Assembly (NCBI RefSeq): GCF_029889905.1 | Contig: NZ_JARANZ010000010.1 | Span: 62,001-126,000 of the forward strand | Origin: Chromohalobacter sp. 11-W | GTDB lineage: Bacteria > Pseudomonadota > Gammaproteobacteria > Pseudomonadales > Halomonadaceae | Length of the DNA stretch: 64,000 nucleotides | Direction: 5' to 3' | Part shown: positions 52,247 through 62,883 of the stretch, in pieces | Layout of the letters: every line of letters begins with the position of its first letter | Position numbering within the stretch: the first letter of the stretch is position 1 | The notes under the pieces: model-generated | What the model was told of the DNA's origin: nothing | The model's database searches: none | What the model saw: only the letters and a program-made list of their open reading frames with translations | Made by a program: the position numbers and the translations under genes

Positions 52247-53380
52247 TCAGGATTTTTCGCGAATCATCTCTTCGCGCGCCAGGCGTGCTTGTTCCTCGGG
52301 ATAGGTAGGGAAATCCACGTAGCCGCGCGCATCGCCGCCATAGAACGTATTGGCATCGAAGTCCGCCAAAGGCCAGCCGTTTTGCATCCGCTCGACCAGG
52401 TCGGGGTTCGATGTGAAGTAACGACCGAACACCGGAAGGTCGATGGTGCCTTCATTCACCAGTTTTTCAGCTTCTGCCTGATCGAGGTTACCGGCGAGCA
52501 GCAAATTGCCCTGGTAGACGTCACGGAACTGGCGCAGATAATCGCGCGGCATCGGGGGCATGCCTTGTCCGCCCTGGTCGTGCAGGTGCACGTAAGCAAG
52601 GCCGCGTTTGTTGAATTCGCGTGCGAGGTAGAGATAGGTCTCGCCGTTATCGTCGTATTCCGGCATGTCGAACAGCGTGCCATGCGGTGACAGGCGGACC
52701 CCAACGCGCCGTGCGCCAATCATCTTGCTGACTTCATCGACGACTTCGAGCAACAGACGGCAGCGGTTTTCACGCGAACCGCCGTATGCGTCGCTACGGT
52801 CGTTGACGCCGGGGTTGAGGAATTGCTCGAAGAGGTAGCCGTTGGCACCGTGAATTTCGACGCCATCGAAGCCGACATCGCGGGAATTGACCGCAGCTTG
52901 GGCGAAGTCACGCACGATATCGTGTATTTCATGGGTATCGAGACGGCGCGGCTGGCTAGCTTCGAGCATGTCTGGCTGGCCGTCGTCGTTATAGCCAAAG
53001 GCCATGCCGCCTTGCTTGTCGCTGGGGCCGACAGGTGACGCGCCGGCAACCTGTACCGTGGTATGAGAAACGCGCCCCACGTGCCAGATCTGGGCGAAGA
53101 AGATACCGTCGCGCTCGTGCACGGCGCGCGTGGCCTTGGCCCAGCCGGTCAGTTGGTCGGGGCCAAAGATGCCGGGATTGTAGAGATAGCCTTGGCCTTG
53201 CCGCGAAATGGGCGTGCCTTCGGAGATGATCAGCCCGGCGCTGGCACGTTGGCGATAATAGAGGGCGCCCATCTCGGTTGGAATGTCCTCCGGCGCACGT
53301 GAACGCGTCATGGGGGCCATCACGATGCGGTTGTTCAAGCGCGTACCATTGAGATCGAAGGATTCGAAGAGTGAAGCCAT
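52247..53380 (-). CDS. old yellow enzyme family alkene reductase (NemA-like)
   Basis: 377-residue FMN-dependent ene-reductase. It starts MASLFESFDLNGTRLNNRIVMAPMTRSRA. The catalytic His/Asn pair lies in EIHGANGYLFEQFLNP (about 180-195), and a VRLSPHG loop follows. It reduces activated alkenes, quinones, N-ethylmaleimide or nitrate esters with NAD(P)H. ATG 53380 is preceded by AAGGAG; the frame opens at 53434. Monocistronic. An inverted repeat TTGTTA / TAACAA lies 88 nt upstream and could be an operator. Confidence 0.92.
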   Translation of the reverse strand: MASLFESFDLNGTRLNNRIVMAPMTRSRAPEDIPTEMGALYYRQRASAGLIISEGTPISRQGQGYLYNPGIFGPDQLTGWAKATRAVHERDGIFFAQIWHVGRVSHTTVQVAGASPVGPSDKQGGMAFGYNDDGQPDMLEASQPRRLDTHEIHDIVRDFAQAAVNSRDVGFDGVEIHGANGYLFEQFLNPGVNDRSDAYGGSRENRCRLLLEVVDEVSKMIGARRVGVRLSPHGTLFDMPEYDDNGETYLYLAREFNKRGLAYVHLHDQGGQGMPPMPRDYLRQFRDVYQGNLLLAGNLDQAEAEKLVNEGTIDLPVFGRYFTSNPDLVERMQNGWPLADFDANTFYGGDARGYVDFPTYPEEQARLAREEMIREKS

Positions 53381-53467
53381 GCGATGCTCTCCTTGCAGGC
53401 AGGCGGTGAATGGAAACGAAGACGCGAGCCACAAATCGGGCTCGCGTACGCCTGAGAGTCTAGGAGG

Positions 53468-53485
53468 TTGTTAGCATTTTAACAA
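53468..53485. promoter_or_regulatory. inverted repeat upstream of the ene-reductase
   Basis: TTGTTA and TAACAA separated by 6 nt, in the AT-rich 192-bp gap between the ppnN and ene-reductase genes. It is of operator size, but no cognate regulator is identified. Confidence 0.3.
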
Positions 53486-53572
53486 TTGCATGAGACGATC
53501 GAGCTCATAAGCAATGCTTATCTAGCGCCGAACGTTACTCACGCAATGCAAGGCGGTGTTTTCCGTCGGCTT

Positions 53573-54937
53573 TCACCCTAGCGTATAACAAGGTACGTAT
53601 TCGCTGCCCGGCAGCTTCATGCGTTCCTGGGCTACGAACGAGGTCAGCAGTGCGTCGAGACGCGCCATCAAATCCGGCTCGGCATGCAAACGGAAGGGGC
53701 CTCGCTCCTCGATGGCACGGATACCTTCTTCCTTGACGTTGCCGGCGACGATGCCCGAAAACGCACGACGGAGGTTGGCCGCGAGCTCATGCACCGGTTG
53801 TTCGCGATGCAGGGAAAGAGCGGCCATGCTTTCGTGGGTAGGTTCGAAAGGCAATTGAAAACCGGCATCGACGTTGAGTCGCCAGTTGAAATAGAAAGCG
53901 TCGTTCTGACTACGCCGAAACGCACCCACATCGTCCACGCCTCGGCGCATGGCGCGACCGACCTCGGCGGGGTCGTCAATGATGATCTGATAGCGTTCAC
54001 GGGCCTTTTCTCCGAGCGTGAAGGCCAGAAACTCGTCGATGCGCTTGAAATAGTCGGCGCTGTCGCGGGGCCCGGTAAAGACGACCGGGAAGGGCACGTC
54101 GGCGTTGTCCGGATGTAGCAGGATGCCCAGTAAATAAAGGATTTCCTCGGCGGTGCCCACGCCGCCGGGGAAGATCACGATGCCATGACCAGCGCGCACG
54201 AAGGCCTCGAGGCGCTTCTCGATGTCGGGCATGATCACCAGTTCGTTGACGATAGGGTTGGGCGATTCAGCGGCAATGATGCCGGGCTCGGAAATGCCCA
54301 AATAACGTCCATCGTGGCGACGCTGCTTGGCATGTGCGACGTTGGCGCCCTTCATGGGGCCTTTCATGGCGCCGGGGCCGCATCCCGTGCAGATGTCGAG
54401 ATCGCGGAGTCCTAGGTGATACCCCACGTCCTTGCTGTAATCGTATTCCTCGCGGCTGATGGAATGGCCGCCCCAGCACACGACGAGGCTGGGTTCGCGC
54501 GCGGACTTTAGCGTTCCGGCGTTACGCAGGATATGGAAAACGGCATTGGTGATGCCATCTCCGCGTTGCAGATCGAACTTGGGCGTGTGCTGGATTTCGT
54601 TGTGAACGTAGACGATATCGCGTAGCACGGCGGAAAGATGCTCGCGAATCCCGCGGATCATCTGGCCGTCGACGAAGGCGCTGTGCGGTGCGTTGTCGAG
54701 CTTGAGACGAATGCCGCGGTCCTGTTGAAGTACTTCGATCTCGAAGTCGTGGTGCGCCTGCATGAGCGCGCGACTGTCATCGGTAGGATTGCCGCAGTTG
54801 AGCACGGCCAGCGAGCAGCGTCTCAAGAGATCGTGCAGGCCGTTGGCGGAGGTGTCACGCAGGCGGTTGACCTCTTGCTGCGAGAGGACTTCCAGGCTGC
54901 CTTCGGGAGAGATAATGGTAGAAAGTTTTTGGGGCAT
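53573..54937 (-). CDS. ppnN: pyrimidine/purine-nucleotide 5'-monophosphate nucleosidase (LOG family)
   Basis: 454 residues, PpnN/YgdH type: hydrolyses nucleoside monophosphates to base and ribose 5-phosphate, and in E. coli is activated by (p)ppGpp. A DUF4478 N-terminal domain (about 1-145) is followed by a LOG/lysine-decarboxylase-like fold with CTGCGPGAMKGPMKGA (about 200) and the signature PGGVGTAEEILYLLG (about 280), then a DUF3412 C-terminal domain. ATG 54937 follows AAGGATG; the open frame to 55021 is not needed. Confidence 0.93.
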   Translation of the reverse strand: MPQKLSTIISPEGSLEVLSQQEVNRLRDTSANGLHDLLRRCSLAVLNCGNPTDDSRALMQAHHDFEIEVLQQDRGIRLKLDNAPHSAFVDGQMIRGIREHLSAVLRDIVYVHNEIQHTPKFDLQRGDGITNAVFHILRNAGTLKSAREPSLVVCWGGHSISREEYDYSKDVGYHLGLRDLDICTGCGPGAMKGPMKGANVAHAKQRRHDGRYLGISEPGIIAAESPNPIVNELVIMPDIEKRLEAFVRAGHGIVIFPGGVGTAEEILYLLGILLHPDNADVPFPVVFTGPRDSADYFKRIDEFLAFTLGEKARERYQIIIDDPAEVGRAMRRGVDDVGAFRRSQNDAFYFNWRLNVDAGFQLPFEPTHESMAALSLHREQPVHELAANLRRAFSGIVAGNVKEEGIRAIEERGPFRLHAEPDLMARLDALLTSFVAQERMKLPGSEYVPCYTLG

Positions 54938-55240
54938 TGACGCATCCTTGTGGCGGCCCGAAGGCCGAAGGAAAAGCTCCATATGCGGCATCGTGTCGAA
55001 TATCACTGGCGCGCTTTGCATCTGACTCGGTCACGACACGCACTGGGAGCTGATTCATGTTTCGATGCTAACACGCGATCTTCGGCCACGCAGCGATGTG
55101 AGGTGCAGCATAATTTGCTATGATGCGGTTATCACAACCCCCGAAGCCACGGTTATTGCCACGCTAACCTTCGTTGATCGTGTCATGGCTTCGGCACATA
55201 AGCAGCTGCCCCGAAACGCCAGCCGGTGGACCCTCACTTC

Positions 55241-56164
55241 ATGTTCAACGCGCAATATTTCCGTACTTTTATCACCCTTGTCGAAACGGGTAGCTTCACG
55301 CATACCGCGCGCAAGCTGGAAATGACTCAGCCCGGAGTCAGTCAACATATACGTAAGCTGGAACGCTATCTCGACAAATCCTTGCTGCAGCGACATGGGC
55401 GCCGTTTCACGCTGACCGAGGCGGGCCGGCGTGCCTATGATTATTCCGTCAAGCTGTTTGCCGAGCATGAACAGTTTCGTCACTCGTTGGATAATGACTC
55501 GCCGGATACCGGGGAATGCCGCGTGGCATCGCCGGGTAGCGTGGGGTTGATGTTTTATCCGTTCATCCTGGGGTACCAGCAGATGCACCCTGGTCTGACG
55601 GTCACCTATGATTTCGCCTTCAACGGTGAGATCGTCGATGCGGTCCTGGCGGGTCGCTTCGACGTGGGCATCGTCACCGATGTCAGCAAACATCCGGATC
55701 TCAATTTCGAGCCTTGGCATCAGGAGCCGCTATGCCTGGTCGTCCCTGCGGACTTCGCTGGCACCACGATCAGCGAGCTCATGGCGCTGGGCTTCATGAA
55801 TTATTCCGACGGCATCAACAACGCCAGCTTGCTATTGCGGCGCAATTTCGCCGGGGAATTTCGCTCGATGAGCCACTTTCCACAACAAGGCTTTTCCAAC
55901 GAGATCAGCATGGTGCTGGATGCGGTGGCGCGTGGTTTGGGCTTTACCGTGATACCCCGGACCGTACTCGAGACGTCGCCTTGGCAGCGTCAGGTCAAGG
56001 AGCTGCCCGTGACGGAAGCGGTATACGAAACGCTGTATGTCGTGACCAAGCGTGGCGTCGAGATGCCGCGCCGTTACGAGCAACTGCTTGGTGAGTTTCG
56101 GTTGCAGCGCCGCAATGTGCTCTATGGTTACGCCGAAGCACCGCCTCTCGAGGAAGACGCCTGA
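55241..56164 (+). CDS. LysR-family transcriptional regulator
   Basis: 307-residue LysR regulator. The helix-turn-helix covers about residues 14-55 (GSFTHTARKLEMTQPGVSQHIRKLE), with an effector domain containing FDVGIVTDVSKHPDLNF. ATG 55241 is chosen; an in-frame GTG at 55226 would add five residues. It is divergent from ppnN, and the shared 300-bp region includes a TATGAT -10-like element near 55120. Its target is unknown. A 17-bp terminator follows. Confidence 0.88.
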   Translation: MFNAQYFRTFITLVETGSFTHTARKLEMTQPGVSQHIRKLERYLDKSLLQRHGRRFTLTEAGRRAYDYSVKLFAEHEQFRHSLDNDSPDTGECRVASPGSVGLMFYPFILGYQQMHPGLTVTYDFAFNGEIVDAVLAGRFDVGIVTDVSKHPDLNFEPWHQEPLCLVVPADFAGTTISELMALGFMNYSDGINNASLLLRRNFAGEFRSMSHFPQQGFSNEISMVLDAVARGLGFTVIPRTVLETSPWQRQVKELPVTEAVYETLYVVTKRGVEMPRRYEQLLGEFRLQRRNVLYGYAEAPPLEEDA

Positions 56165-56213
56165 CGCTAGACGCCTCGGGCGTGACTGTCGCAACTCGTG
56201 ATTATCGCGACGG

Positions 56214-56252
56214 AAACGGCCCCACCAAGGCAAACCTTGGTGGGGCCGTTTT
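56214..56252. terminator. 17-bp bidirectional terminator
   Basis: Perfect stem 56214-56230 / 56235-56251 (AAACGGCCCCACCAAGG) with loop CAAA, then TTTT. Shared by the LysR gene and the convergent gcvP. Confidence 0.93.
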
Positions 56253-56280
56253 ACGTGTGGCTCGTGGGCGCTAAGCGCGC

Positions 56281-59181
56281 TCAGTCGCCATCGCGATACG
56301 CCTCGATGGGGGGGCAACTGCAGATGAGGTTACGGTCGCCATGGACGTTGTCGACACGATTGACCGTCGGCCAATACTTGGCGGCCTTGGTGGCTTCGGT
56401 GGGGAAGGCACCCAGCTCACGTGAATACGGCCGCTCCCAATCGTCTGCCATCAAGTCCGCTTGCGTATGCGGCGCCATGGACAATGGATTGTTATCCGCG
56501 GGCCACTCGCCACTTTCTACGCGTCGGATTTCGTCGCGAATGGCGATCATGGCATCGCAAAAGCGGTCGATTTCGTAGCGCGACTCCGATTCGGTCGGTT
56601 CGACCATCAAGGTGCCGGCCACGGGGAAGGACATCGTCGGGGCATGGAAGCCGTAATCCATCAGGCGCTTGGCGATATCTTCCTCACTGATGCCGGAAGC
56701 CGTCTTGAGAGAGCGGACATCCAAGATGCATTCATGGGCGACGGTGCCGTTGCGTCCTTTATAAAGCACTGGGTAGTGCGCTTCGAGACGCTTGGCGATG
56801 TAGTTGGCGTTGAGTATTGCCAACTCCGTGGCGAGTTTCATGCCGCGCCCGCCCATCATCTTGATATAGGCCCAGGAGATCGGCAGGATCGACGCCGAGC
56901 CGTAGGCCGCTGCCGAGACCGCGCCGGAATCCGTTTCGACACCTGGCAGGGGGGTGATGACGTGATTGGGCACGAACGCGGCTAGATGCGCCTTGACACC
57001 AATCGGACCCATGCCGGGACCGCCACCGCCATGCGGAATGCAGAATGTCTTGTGCAGGTTGAGGTGCGACACGTCACCACCGAAATCCCCCGGTCGGCAG
57101 AGTCCGACCTGGGCGTTCATGTTGGCCCCGTCGATATACACCTGGCCGCCGTTGTCGTGCACGATACGGCAGGCTTCGCTGACGCTTTCCTCGAAAACGC
57201 CGTGCGTCGACGGGTAGGTGAGCATGATCGCCGATAGCACTTCGCGGTGCTTTTCGGCCTTGCTGCGCAGGTCGTCGATGTCGATGTTGCCATCGTTATC
57301 GCATTCGACGACGACGACTTTCATCTGCGCCATGGCGGCAGAGGCTGGATTGGTGCCGTGGGCCGAGCTCGGGATCAGGCAGATATCGCGATGGCCTTGG
57401 CCTTGTGATTTCTGATAGCGCCGAATGGCAACCAGGCCCGCGTACTCACCCTGTGCGCCGGAATTAGGCTGCATGGAAATCGTGTCATAGCCAGTGATCT
57501 CGACGAGAAACGCCGAGAGCTCGTCGATCATCTGCTTGTAACCGGCGACCTGATCCTGCGGCGCGAAGGGATGGATATTGGCGAATTCCGGCCAACTGAT
57601 GGGGATCATCTCACTGGTGGCATTGAGCTTCATGGTGCATGAGCCCAAGGGAATCATGGCATGAGTAAGCGATAGATCCTTATTTTCGAGACGCTTTAGG
57701 TAACGCAGCATCTCGGTTTCGCTGCGATAACGCCGGAACGTGGGGTGGGTGAGGAAATCGCTTTCCCGCGCGCAAGCGTCGGGGATGCCGGTCATGCCCT
57801 GTGTGTGGACGTGACGATCGAGCTCGCGCACCGACAGCCCATGTTCGTCTCCCAGCAATACGTCGAACAGCGTAACGACGTCCGCCGCCGTGGTGGTCTC
57901 GTCGAGGCTGATGCCGATATGGCCATTGGTGTCGTAGCGCAGGTTGATTTCGTGCGCCATGCTGCGACCGTGCACCTGGCCGTGATCGAGTCCTGCCAGC
58001 GTGAGCGTGTCGAACCAGCTGTCGTGGGTGAGTGTCACGCCGTGACGCTTGAGCCCTTCGGCGAGAATGGTCGTCAGGCGATGGATCCGCGTGGCGATGG
58101 TACGCAGGCCTTCGGCACCGTGATAGACCGCATAGAAGCCGGCGATGTTGGCGAGCAATGCCTGAGCGGTACAGATATTGGAAGTCGCTTTCTCGCGGCG
58201 GATATGCTGCTCGCGCGTCTGCATGGCCATGCGCAAGGCACGTTGGCCACGACTGTCCCTTGAAACGCCGATGATACGCCCGGGCAGTGAACGCTTGAGG
58301 GCGTCGCTAGCGGCGAAAAAGGCCGCATGCGGGCCACCGTAGCCCATGGGGACACCGAAACGCTGGGAGCTGCCCACGACGATGTCTGCGCCCAGCGCAC
58401 CGGGTTCCTTGAGTAGTACCAGGCTCATCAGGTCAGTGGCGACGCAGGTCATGATGCGTCGTTGTCGCGCTGCTTCGAGTTGCGCCGTGATATCGCGTAC
58501 TTCCCCGGTGGCTCCCGGGTATTGCAGTAATGCGCCGAAAACATCGTGATCGGCCAGAGTTTCGGCGGGCGCGACGATGAGCTCGAAACCGAAATAGGCG
58601 GCACGGGTACGCAGGACATCGAGCGTCTGAGGTAGCACATTGTCTGCCACGAAGAAGCGCTCGCTCTTGGCCTTCTTGTTGGCGCGACGGCACAGGGCCA
58701 TGGCTTCAGCGGCAGCCGTCGCCTCGTCGAGCAGGGACGCGTTGGCGATCGGCATGCCGGTCAAATCCATGACCACTTGCTGGAAGTTCAGTAGCCCTTC
58801 CAGGCGCCCCTGGGCGATTTCCGGCTGATAGGGCGTGTAAGCGGTGTACCAACCGGGGTTCTCCAGTACGTTGCGCTGGATGACGGCCGGGAGGTGCGTG
58901 GGATAGTAGCCTTGACCGATGTAGTTCTTGAAGGTCTTGTTCTGGCGTGCCAGCTGCTTGAGGTAGGTAAGCGCTTCCGCTTCGCCACGGGGCTCTTCGA
59001 GAGACAGGTTGCGCTCCAGGCGAATATCGCCAGGAAGCGTCTTGGCTATCAGCGACTCGGTGTCGGGAAGCCCCAAGGTCGCCAGCATGTGCTGGACATC
59101 GTCCCCGTCAGGCCCATTGTGGCGCGTCAAGAAGTCGTCGTGATTGGCCAATTCGGCCAGGCTGCGGTTGTCGTTGGCCAT
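56281..59181 (-). CDS. gcvP: glycine dehydrogenase (decarboxylating), P protein
   Basis: 966-residue single-chain P protein of the glycine cleavage system. It decarboxylates glycine with PLP and passes the aminomethyl group to lipoyl-GcvH. The N-terminal half is the pseudo-catalytic subunit. The C-terminal half has the PLP lysine in [19 protein letters not shown] at about residue 708, plus a conserved [15 protein letters not shown] 59181 has GAGGG upstream. It is 107 bp downstream of gcvH in the same direction. Confidence 0.97.
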   Translation of the reverse strand: MANDNRSLAELANHDDFLTRHNGPDGDDVQHMLATLGLPDTESLIAKTLPGDIRLERNLSLEEPRGEAEALTYLKQLARQNKTFKNYIGQGYYPTHLPAVIQRNVLENPGWYTAYTPYQPEIAQGRLEGLLNFQQVVMDLTGMPIANASLLDEATAAAEAMALCRRANKKAKSERFFVADNVLPQTLDVLRTRAAYFGFELIVAPAETLADHDVFGALLQYPGATGEVRDITAQLEAARQRRIMTCVATDLMSLVLLKEPGALGADIVVGSSQRFGVPMGYGGPHAAFFAASDALKRSLPGRIIGVSRDSRGQRALRMAMQTREQHIRREKATSNICTAQALLANIAGFYAVYHGAEGLRTIATRIHRLTTILAEGLKRHGVTLTHDSWFDTLTLAGLDHGQVHGRSMAHEINLRYDTNGHIGISLDETTTAADVVTLFDVLLGDEHGLSVRELDRHVHTQGMTGIPDACARESDFLTHPTFRRYRSETEMLRYLKRLENKDLSLTHAMIPLGSCTMKLNATSEMIPISWPEFANIHPFAPQDQVAGYKQMIDELSAFLVEITGYDTISMQPNSGAQGEYAGLVAIRRYQKSQGQGHRDICLIPSSAHGTNPASAAMAQMKVVVVECDNDGNIDIDDLRSKAEKHREVLSAIMLTYPSTHGVFEESVSEACRIVHDNGGQVYIDGANMNAQVGLCRPGDFGGDVSHLNLHKTFCIPHGGGGPGMGPIGVKAHLAAFVPNHVITPLPGVETDSGAVSAAAYGSASILPISWAYIKMMGGRGMKLATELAILNANYIAKRLEAHYPVLYKGRNGTVAHECILDVRSLKTASGISEEDIAKRLMDYGFHAPTMSFPVAGTLMVEPTESESRYEIDRFCDAMIAIRDEIRRVESGEWPADNNPLSMAPHTQADLMADDWERPYSRELGAFPTEATKAAKYWPTVNRVDNVHGDRNLICSCPPIEAYRDGD

Positions 59182-59288
59182 GAAACCCTCAAGCGTTGGC
59201 GGGCGGTCGAGCCCGATTCGACACGAAGCGGCGACATGTAACGAAGATGCCGCCGGCAGAACAGGACAAGTGCAACGTGCGAGGCGCG

Positions 59289-59684
59289 TCAGCCTTCCTC
59301 GGCGCTGACGAGCGCGTCATACGCAGTGGCATCGAGCAGTGCGTCGAGCGCGTCGGGCTCGGCGAGTTTGAGCTTGATGATCCAGCCGTCCTCGTAGGGG
59401 TGCTCGTTGACGGCTTCGGGAGAGTCCTCCAGCGACTCGTTAACGGCGACGACTTCACCGCTCAACGGGAGGTATAGGTCGGAGGCGGCCTTGACGGATT
59501 CGATGACACCGAATTCTTCACCAGCGTCGAGTTGTCGGCCCGTGTCGGGTAGCTCGACGAAGACGACGTCGCCCAGGGATTCCTGGGCGTGATCGGTGAT
59601 ACCGATCGTGACGGTGCCGTCATTGTTGTCGAGGACCCATTCATGGCTGTCGGTATAGCGAAGATTGGCAGGGATGTGGCTCAT
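59289..59684 (-). CDS. gcvH: glycine cleavage system H protein
   Basis: 131-residue lipoyl carrier that shuttles the aminomethyl group from GcvP to GcvT and electrons to lipoamide dehydrogenase. The lipoylated Lys65 lies in [11 protein letters not shown]. It begins [23 protein letters not shown] precedes ATG 59684. It leads the gcvH-gcvP operon, divergent from the symporter-gcvT operon across a 578-bp gap. Acidic composition fits a halophile. Confidence 0.97.
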   Translation of the reverse strand: MSHIPANLRYTDSHEWVLDNNDGTVTIGITDHAQESLGDVVFVELPDTGRQLDAGEEFGVIESVKAASDLYLPLSGEVVAVNESLEDSPEAVNEHPYEDGWIIKLKLAEPDALDALLDATAYDALVSAEEG

Positions 59685-60262
59685 CGTGATTTTCCTATAC
59701 GAAAAGATTTTCTGATTTGGGGAATATGAGTGCCATTATGCCTCATTGATTCGCCCTTGGCATCGTCATCATGCATTTCTTCATGCCATTCGGCTCGACC
59801 GCCTAGTAAGGGTGGACAGGATACCGGCGAGCGTCCAGCAAAAAGCCATACTGCTTATGAGCCTGGCCATGGGTGGTCTCAACCATAGTTGCGATGCCTT
59901 GCCTTGATGAGCCTGCTGGCGATGGAGACCCACCACGCGTATCGAAAATGCGGGTGCCAGTCTGCTATACAGGGGCCGGAAGGGGAGATGTCTTGCGGTT
60001 GCCAAGCCGCGGGACAGCGATTAGCCTTCGTTTCTAATAAGAAACTTGTTGTGCTCGTGTTTTGCTCGCATGGTCACGCGAGTAAGCGACGAGATTTCTA
60101 TCCATAATGCCTGAAACGCTATTTTGCTTTGCGGGTATGGAGAAACGCCAAGCTGATCCGCTAAAGTCAAGAGGGTTTTGGCGGTTATCTTCTTGAGCTA
60201 ACGCCGTCGATGACAGTGCAGGCACTGCGCTGGATAACAACAAATGTCTGGGAGGACATCTC
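59685..60262. other. 578-bp divergent intergenic region with nested palindrome
   Basis: No convincing gene. A near-symmetric nested inverted repeat at 60054-60093 (CTCGT...CTCGC / GCGAG...ACGAG, one common centre) stands about 170 nt upstream of the symporter start. It could be an operator or a structured 5' leader. I looked for the glycine riboswitch core on both strands and did not find its ordered motifs. GGGAGG at 60250-60255 is the symporter ribosome site. Confidence 0.5.
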
Positions 60263-61648
60263 GTGGAAACACTCAATGCGGTATTCAGCGCCATCAATGA
60301 TGTTGTATGGGGCCCCTTGATGCTCATCTTGTTGCTGGGGGTGGGCGTATATCTGCAACTGGGGCTCAAGTTGCTGCCCATTCGCAAGCTGGGGGCGGGC
60401 TTCAGTCTTCTCTGGAAAGGACGTAAAGCCGAAAAAGGCGATGAGGATGAGGGTGAAATTTCTCCCTTCAACGCGCTGATGACATCGCTTTCGGCCACCG
60501 TGGGCACCGGTAATATCGCGGGTGTCGCCACTGCCATCTTCCTGGGCGGCCCGGGAGCCGTGTTCTGGATGTGGATCACGGCACTGGTGGGCATGGCGAC
60601 TAAATTTTCCGAGGCGGTACTGGCGGTTCGTTATCGTGAAGTCGATGCGGCGGGCGACCACGTCGGTGGGCCAATGTATTACATCCGCAATGGGTTGGGA
60701 AAGAAATGGGCCTGGCTGGGTGGCTTGTTTGCGTTTTTCGGTGCGGTTGCTGCCTTCGGGATTGGTAATACCGTGCAATCCAACTCGGTCGCCGATGGTC
60801 TCAGTGAGTCACTGGGGATGCCGCATTGGCTGACCGGTGTGATCATCATGTTGCTGGCGGGTGCCGTGATTCTCGGTGGCATCAAGCGTATTGCCAAGGT
60901 GGCTGGCAAGCTGGTGCCGGTCATGGCGATTGCCTATATCGTCTGTGGCTTGCTGGTGCTGATCATCAATATCGATCATGTCGGTGCCGCGTTGGGGCTG
61001 ATTTTCGGCCATGCCTTTACGCCGGTATCTGCCGCAGGTGGGTTTGCGGGGGCTGCCGTGGCCAAGGCGATTCAATTTGGCGTGGCGCGCGGCGTGTTTT
61101 CCAATGAGGCAGGGCTGGGCAGTGCGCCGATCGCCCATGCTGCGGCGCAGACCAAGAATCCGGTTCGCCAAGGGCTGGTGGCGATGCTGGGGACGTTCAT
61201 CGATACCATCATCGTGTGCTCGGTTACTGCGTTGGCGATCTTGACCAGCACCGAGTGGACATCTGGTGAAACCGGGGCCGCGTTGACCGCGATGGCCTTC
61301 GATGGTGCGCTACCGGGCATCGGTCAGTATGTGGTGTCCTTTGCGCTGGCAGTGTTTGCCTTCACGACCATCCTCGGTTGGGCCTTCTACGGTGAAAAGT
61401 GCTTCGAGTATCTGTTCGGCGTCGCTTCGATCAAGATCTATCGTGTGGTGTATATTCTGGCGATTCTCGCCGGAGCCGTCGCGCCACTGGAATTCGTCTG
61501 GCTGATGGCCAGTGTCTTCAATGCCATGATGGCAATCCCCAACTTGATTGCGCTGGCTCTGCTCTCGCCGGTGGTCTTCAAGCTCACCAGCGATCACTTT
61601 GCCGGTAAGACCGTCTTGCCTGGCGAAGATTTGGACGATAAACGCTGA
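60263..61648 (+). CDS. AGCS-family sodium:alanine/glycine symporter
   Basis: 461 residues from a GTG start with GGGAGG 7 nt upstream. About 11 spans. AGCS signatures visible are SPFNALMTSLSATVGTGNIAGVATAI (about 67-92), GGPMYYIRNGLG, FSNEAGLGSAPIAHAAA and GWAFYGEKCFEYLFG. It imports glycine or alanine with Na+. It is followed by gcvT after 55 bp in the same direction and faces the gcvHP operon, so it most likely brings in glycine for cleavage. That would be useful where glycine or glycine-betaine turnover is high. Confidence 0.93.
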   Translation: METLNAVFSAINDVVWGPLMLILLLGVGVYLQLGLKLLPIRKLGAGFSLLWKGRKAEKGDEDEGEISPFNALMTSLSATVGTGNIAGVATAIFLGGPGAVFWMWITALVGMATKFSEAVLAVRYREVDAAGDHVGGPMYYIRNGLGKKWAWLGGLFAFFGAVAAFGIGNTVQSNSVADGLSESLGMPHWLTGVIIMLLAGAVILGGIKRIAKVAGKLVPVMAIAYIVCGLLVLIINIDHVGAALGLIFGHAFTPVSAAGGFAGAAVAKAIQFGVARGVFSNEAGLGSAPIAHAAAQTKNPVRQGLVAMLGTFIDTIIVCSVTALAILTSTEWTSGETGAALTAMAFDGALPGIGQYVVSFALAVFAFTTILGWAFYGEKCFEYLFGVASIKIYRVVYILAILAGAVAPLEFVWLMASVFNAMMAIPNLIALALLSPVVFKLTSDHFAGKTVLPGEDLDDKR

Positions 61649-61703
61649 GCTGTCTTGGGGCGGCGATCGTCGCCCCTTCACGGATAACGATGAGGAAGCG
61701 ACG

Positions 61704-62819
61704 ATGTCCGACGACCTTCACCATACGCCGTTGCATGACGTACATGTCTCTCGCGGGGCGAAGATGGTGCCCTTCGCCGGTTACAGCATGCCGGTGCAAT
61801 ACGCCCTAGGTGTCAAGAAAGAACATGAACATACCCGCCATGCGTGCGGTTTGTTCGACGTATCGCACATGGGGCAGCTCATCGTTTCGGGGCCGTCACC
61901 GGCACGTGCCATCGAAACGCTAGTGCCGGCGGATATCATCGGGTTACCGGCAGGCATGCAGCGTTATGCGCTCTTCACCGGCAATGAAGGCGGCCTGCTC
62001 GATGACTTGATGATCGTCAATCGCGGCGAGGATCTTTATGTCGTCGTCAATGCGGCCTGTAAGGACCAGGACGTGGCACACCTGCGTACCGGGCTCGACG
62101 CCGAGCATCAGGTGGAAGTGCTCGACCGCGCCTTGCTGGCATTGCAGGGGCCGCAAGCCAAAGACGTCATGGCGCGCCTGTGTCCCGAGGCCTGTGATCT
62201 CGTGTTTATGCATCATGGCCAATTCGAGGCGCTCGGTACCCAGTTGTGGATCAGTCGCAGCGGTTATACCGGTGAGGATGGCTTCGAGATCTCCGTGCCC
62301 GTGGACGCCGCCGAGCGTCTGGCGACGTGGTTGCTAGAGCAGGCCGAGGTCGAGCCCATTGGCCTGGGAGCACGCGACTCACTGCGTCTGGAAGCTGGGC
62401 TGTGCTTGTATGGGCATGACCTGGATACCCAGACGACGCCCGCCGAGGCGAGCCTAATCTGGGCCGTGGGCAAACCCCGGCGCATCGGAGGCGAACGAGA
62501 AGGGGGCTTCCCGGGGGCCGATGTCATTCTGCCCCAGATCGATACCAAGCGGATCACCCGTAAGCGTGTCGGTCTACTGGGTGAAGGGCGAGCGCCGGTG
62601 CGAGAAGGTACTCAGCTTTATAGCGCCGAAGATAGTCATGTGGGCTGTGTGACGTCGGGAAGCTTCGGCCCGACCCTGGGTAAGCCGGTCGCCATGGGGT
62701 ATGTCGATATCGAATTTGCGGCGTTGGAAACGACGCTGTATGCCGATGTCCGTGGTAAGCGCCTACCCATGCAGGTGTCGCGAATGCCGTTCGTACAGGC
62801 CAAGTACTACCGCGGTTAA
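61704..62819 (+). CDS. gcvT: aminomethyltransferase (glycine cleavage T protein)
   Basis: 371-residue T protein that moves the methylene unit from aminomethyl-GcvH to tetrahydrofolate. Folate-site features are PFAGYSMPVQY (about 25-35), VSHMGQ, the catalytic Asp region RSGYTGEDGFEI and DSLRLEAGLCLYGHDL. The C-terminal domain has TSGSFGPTLGKPVAMGYV. ATG 61704 follows TGAGGAAG; the longer frame to 61548 overlaps the symporter and is rejected. A terminator follows. Confidence 0.96.
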   Translation: MSDDLHHTPLHDVHVSRGAKMVPFAGYSMPVQYALGVKKEHEHTRHACGLFDVSHMGQLIVSGPSPARAIETLVPADIIGLPAGMQRYALFTGNEGGLLDDLMIVNRGEDLYVVVNAACKDQDVAHLRTGLDAEHQVEVLDRALLALQGPQAKDVMARLCPEACDLVFMHHGQFEALGTQLWISRSGYTGEDGFEISVPVDAAERLATWLLEQAEVEPIGLGARDSLRLEAGLCLYGHDLDTQTTPAEASLIWAVGKPRRIGGEREGGFPGADVILPQIDTKRITRKRVGLLGEGRAPVREGTQLYSAEDSHVGCVTSGSFGPTLGKPVAMGYVDIEFAALETTLYADVRGKRLPMQVSRMPFVQAKYYRG

Positions 62820-62846
62820 ATCTCTTCTGTTGATGTTCCTACCTTC

Positions 62847-62875
62847 AAACCTCGAGTAAAGCTCGAGGTTTTTAT
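62847..62875 (+). terminator. terminator after gcvT
   Basis: A 10-bp stem AAACCTCGAG / CTCGAGGTTT, loop TAAAG, followed by TT-A-TTT. Confidence 0.88.
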
Positions 62876-62883
62876 TTGGCTAT

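Noticed and set aside
59781-60005. 74-residue minus-strand open frame in the gcv intergenic region
   Set aside because: No ribosome site, no recognisable motif and a random-looking composition.
59950-60030. GGAAGGGGAGATG ... GGGACAG looked like glycine-riboswitch elements
   Set aside because: The order and spacing of the conserved GGAGAG, GCCGAAGGGGCAA and GGAC blocks are not met and no P1 stem closes them.
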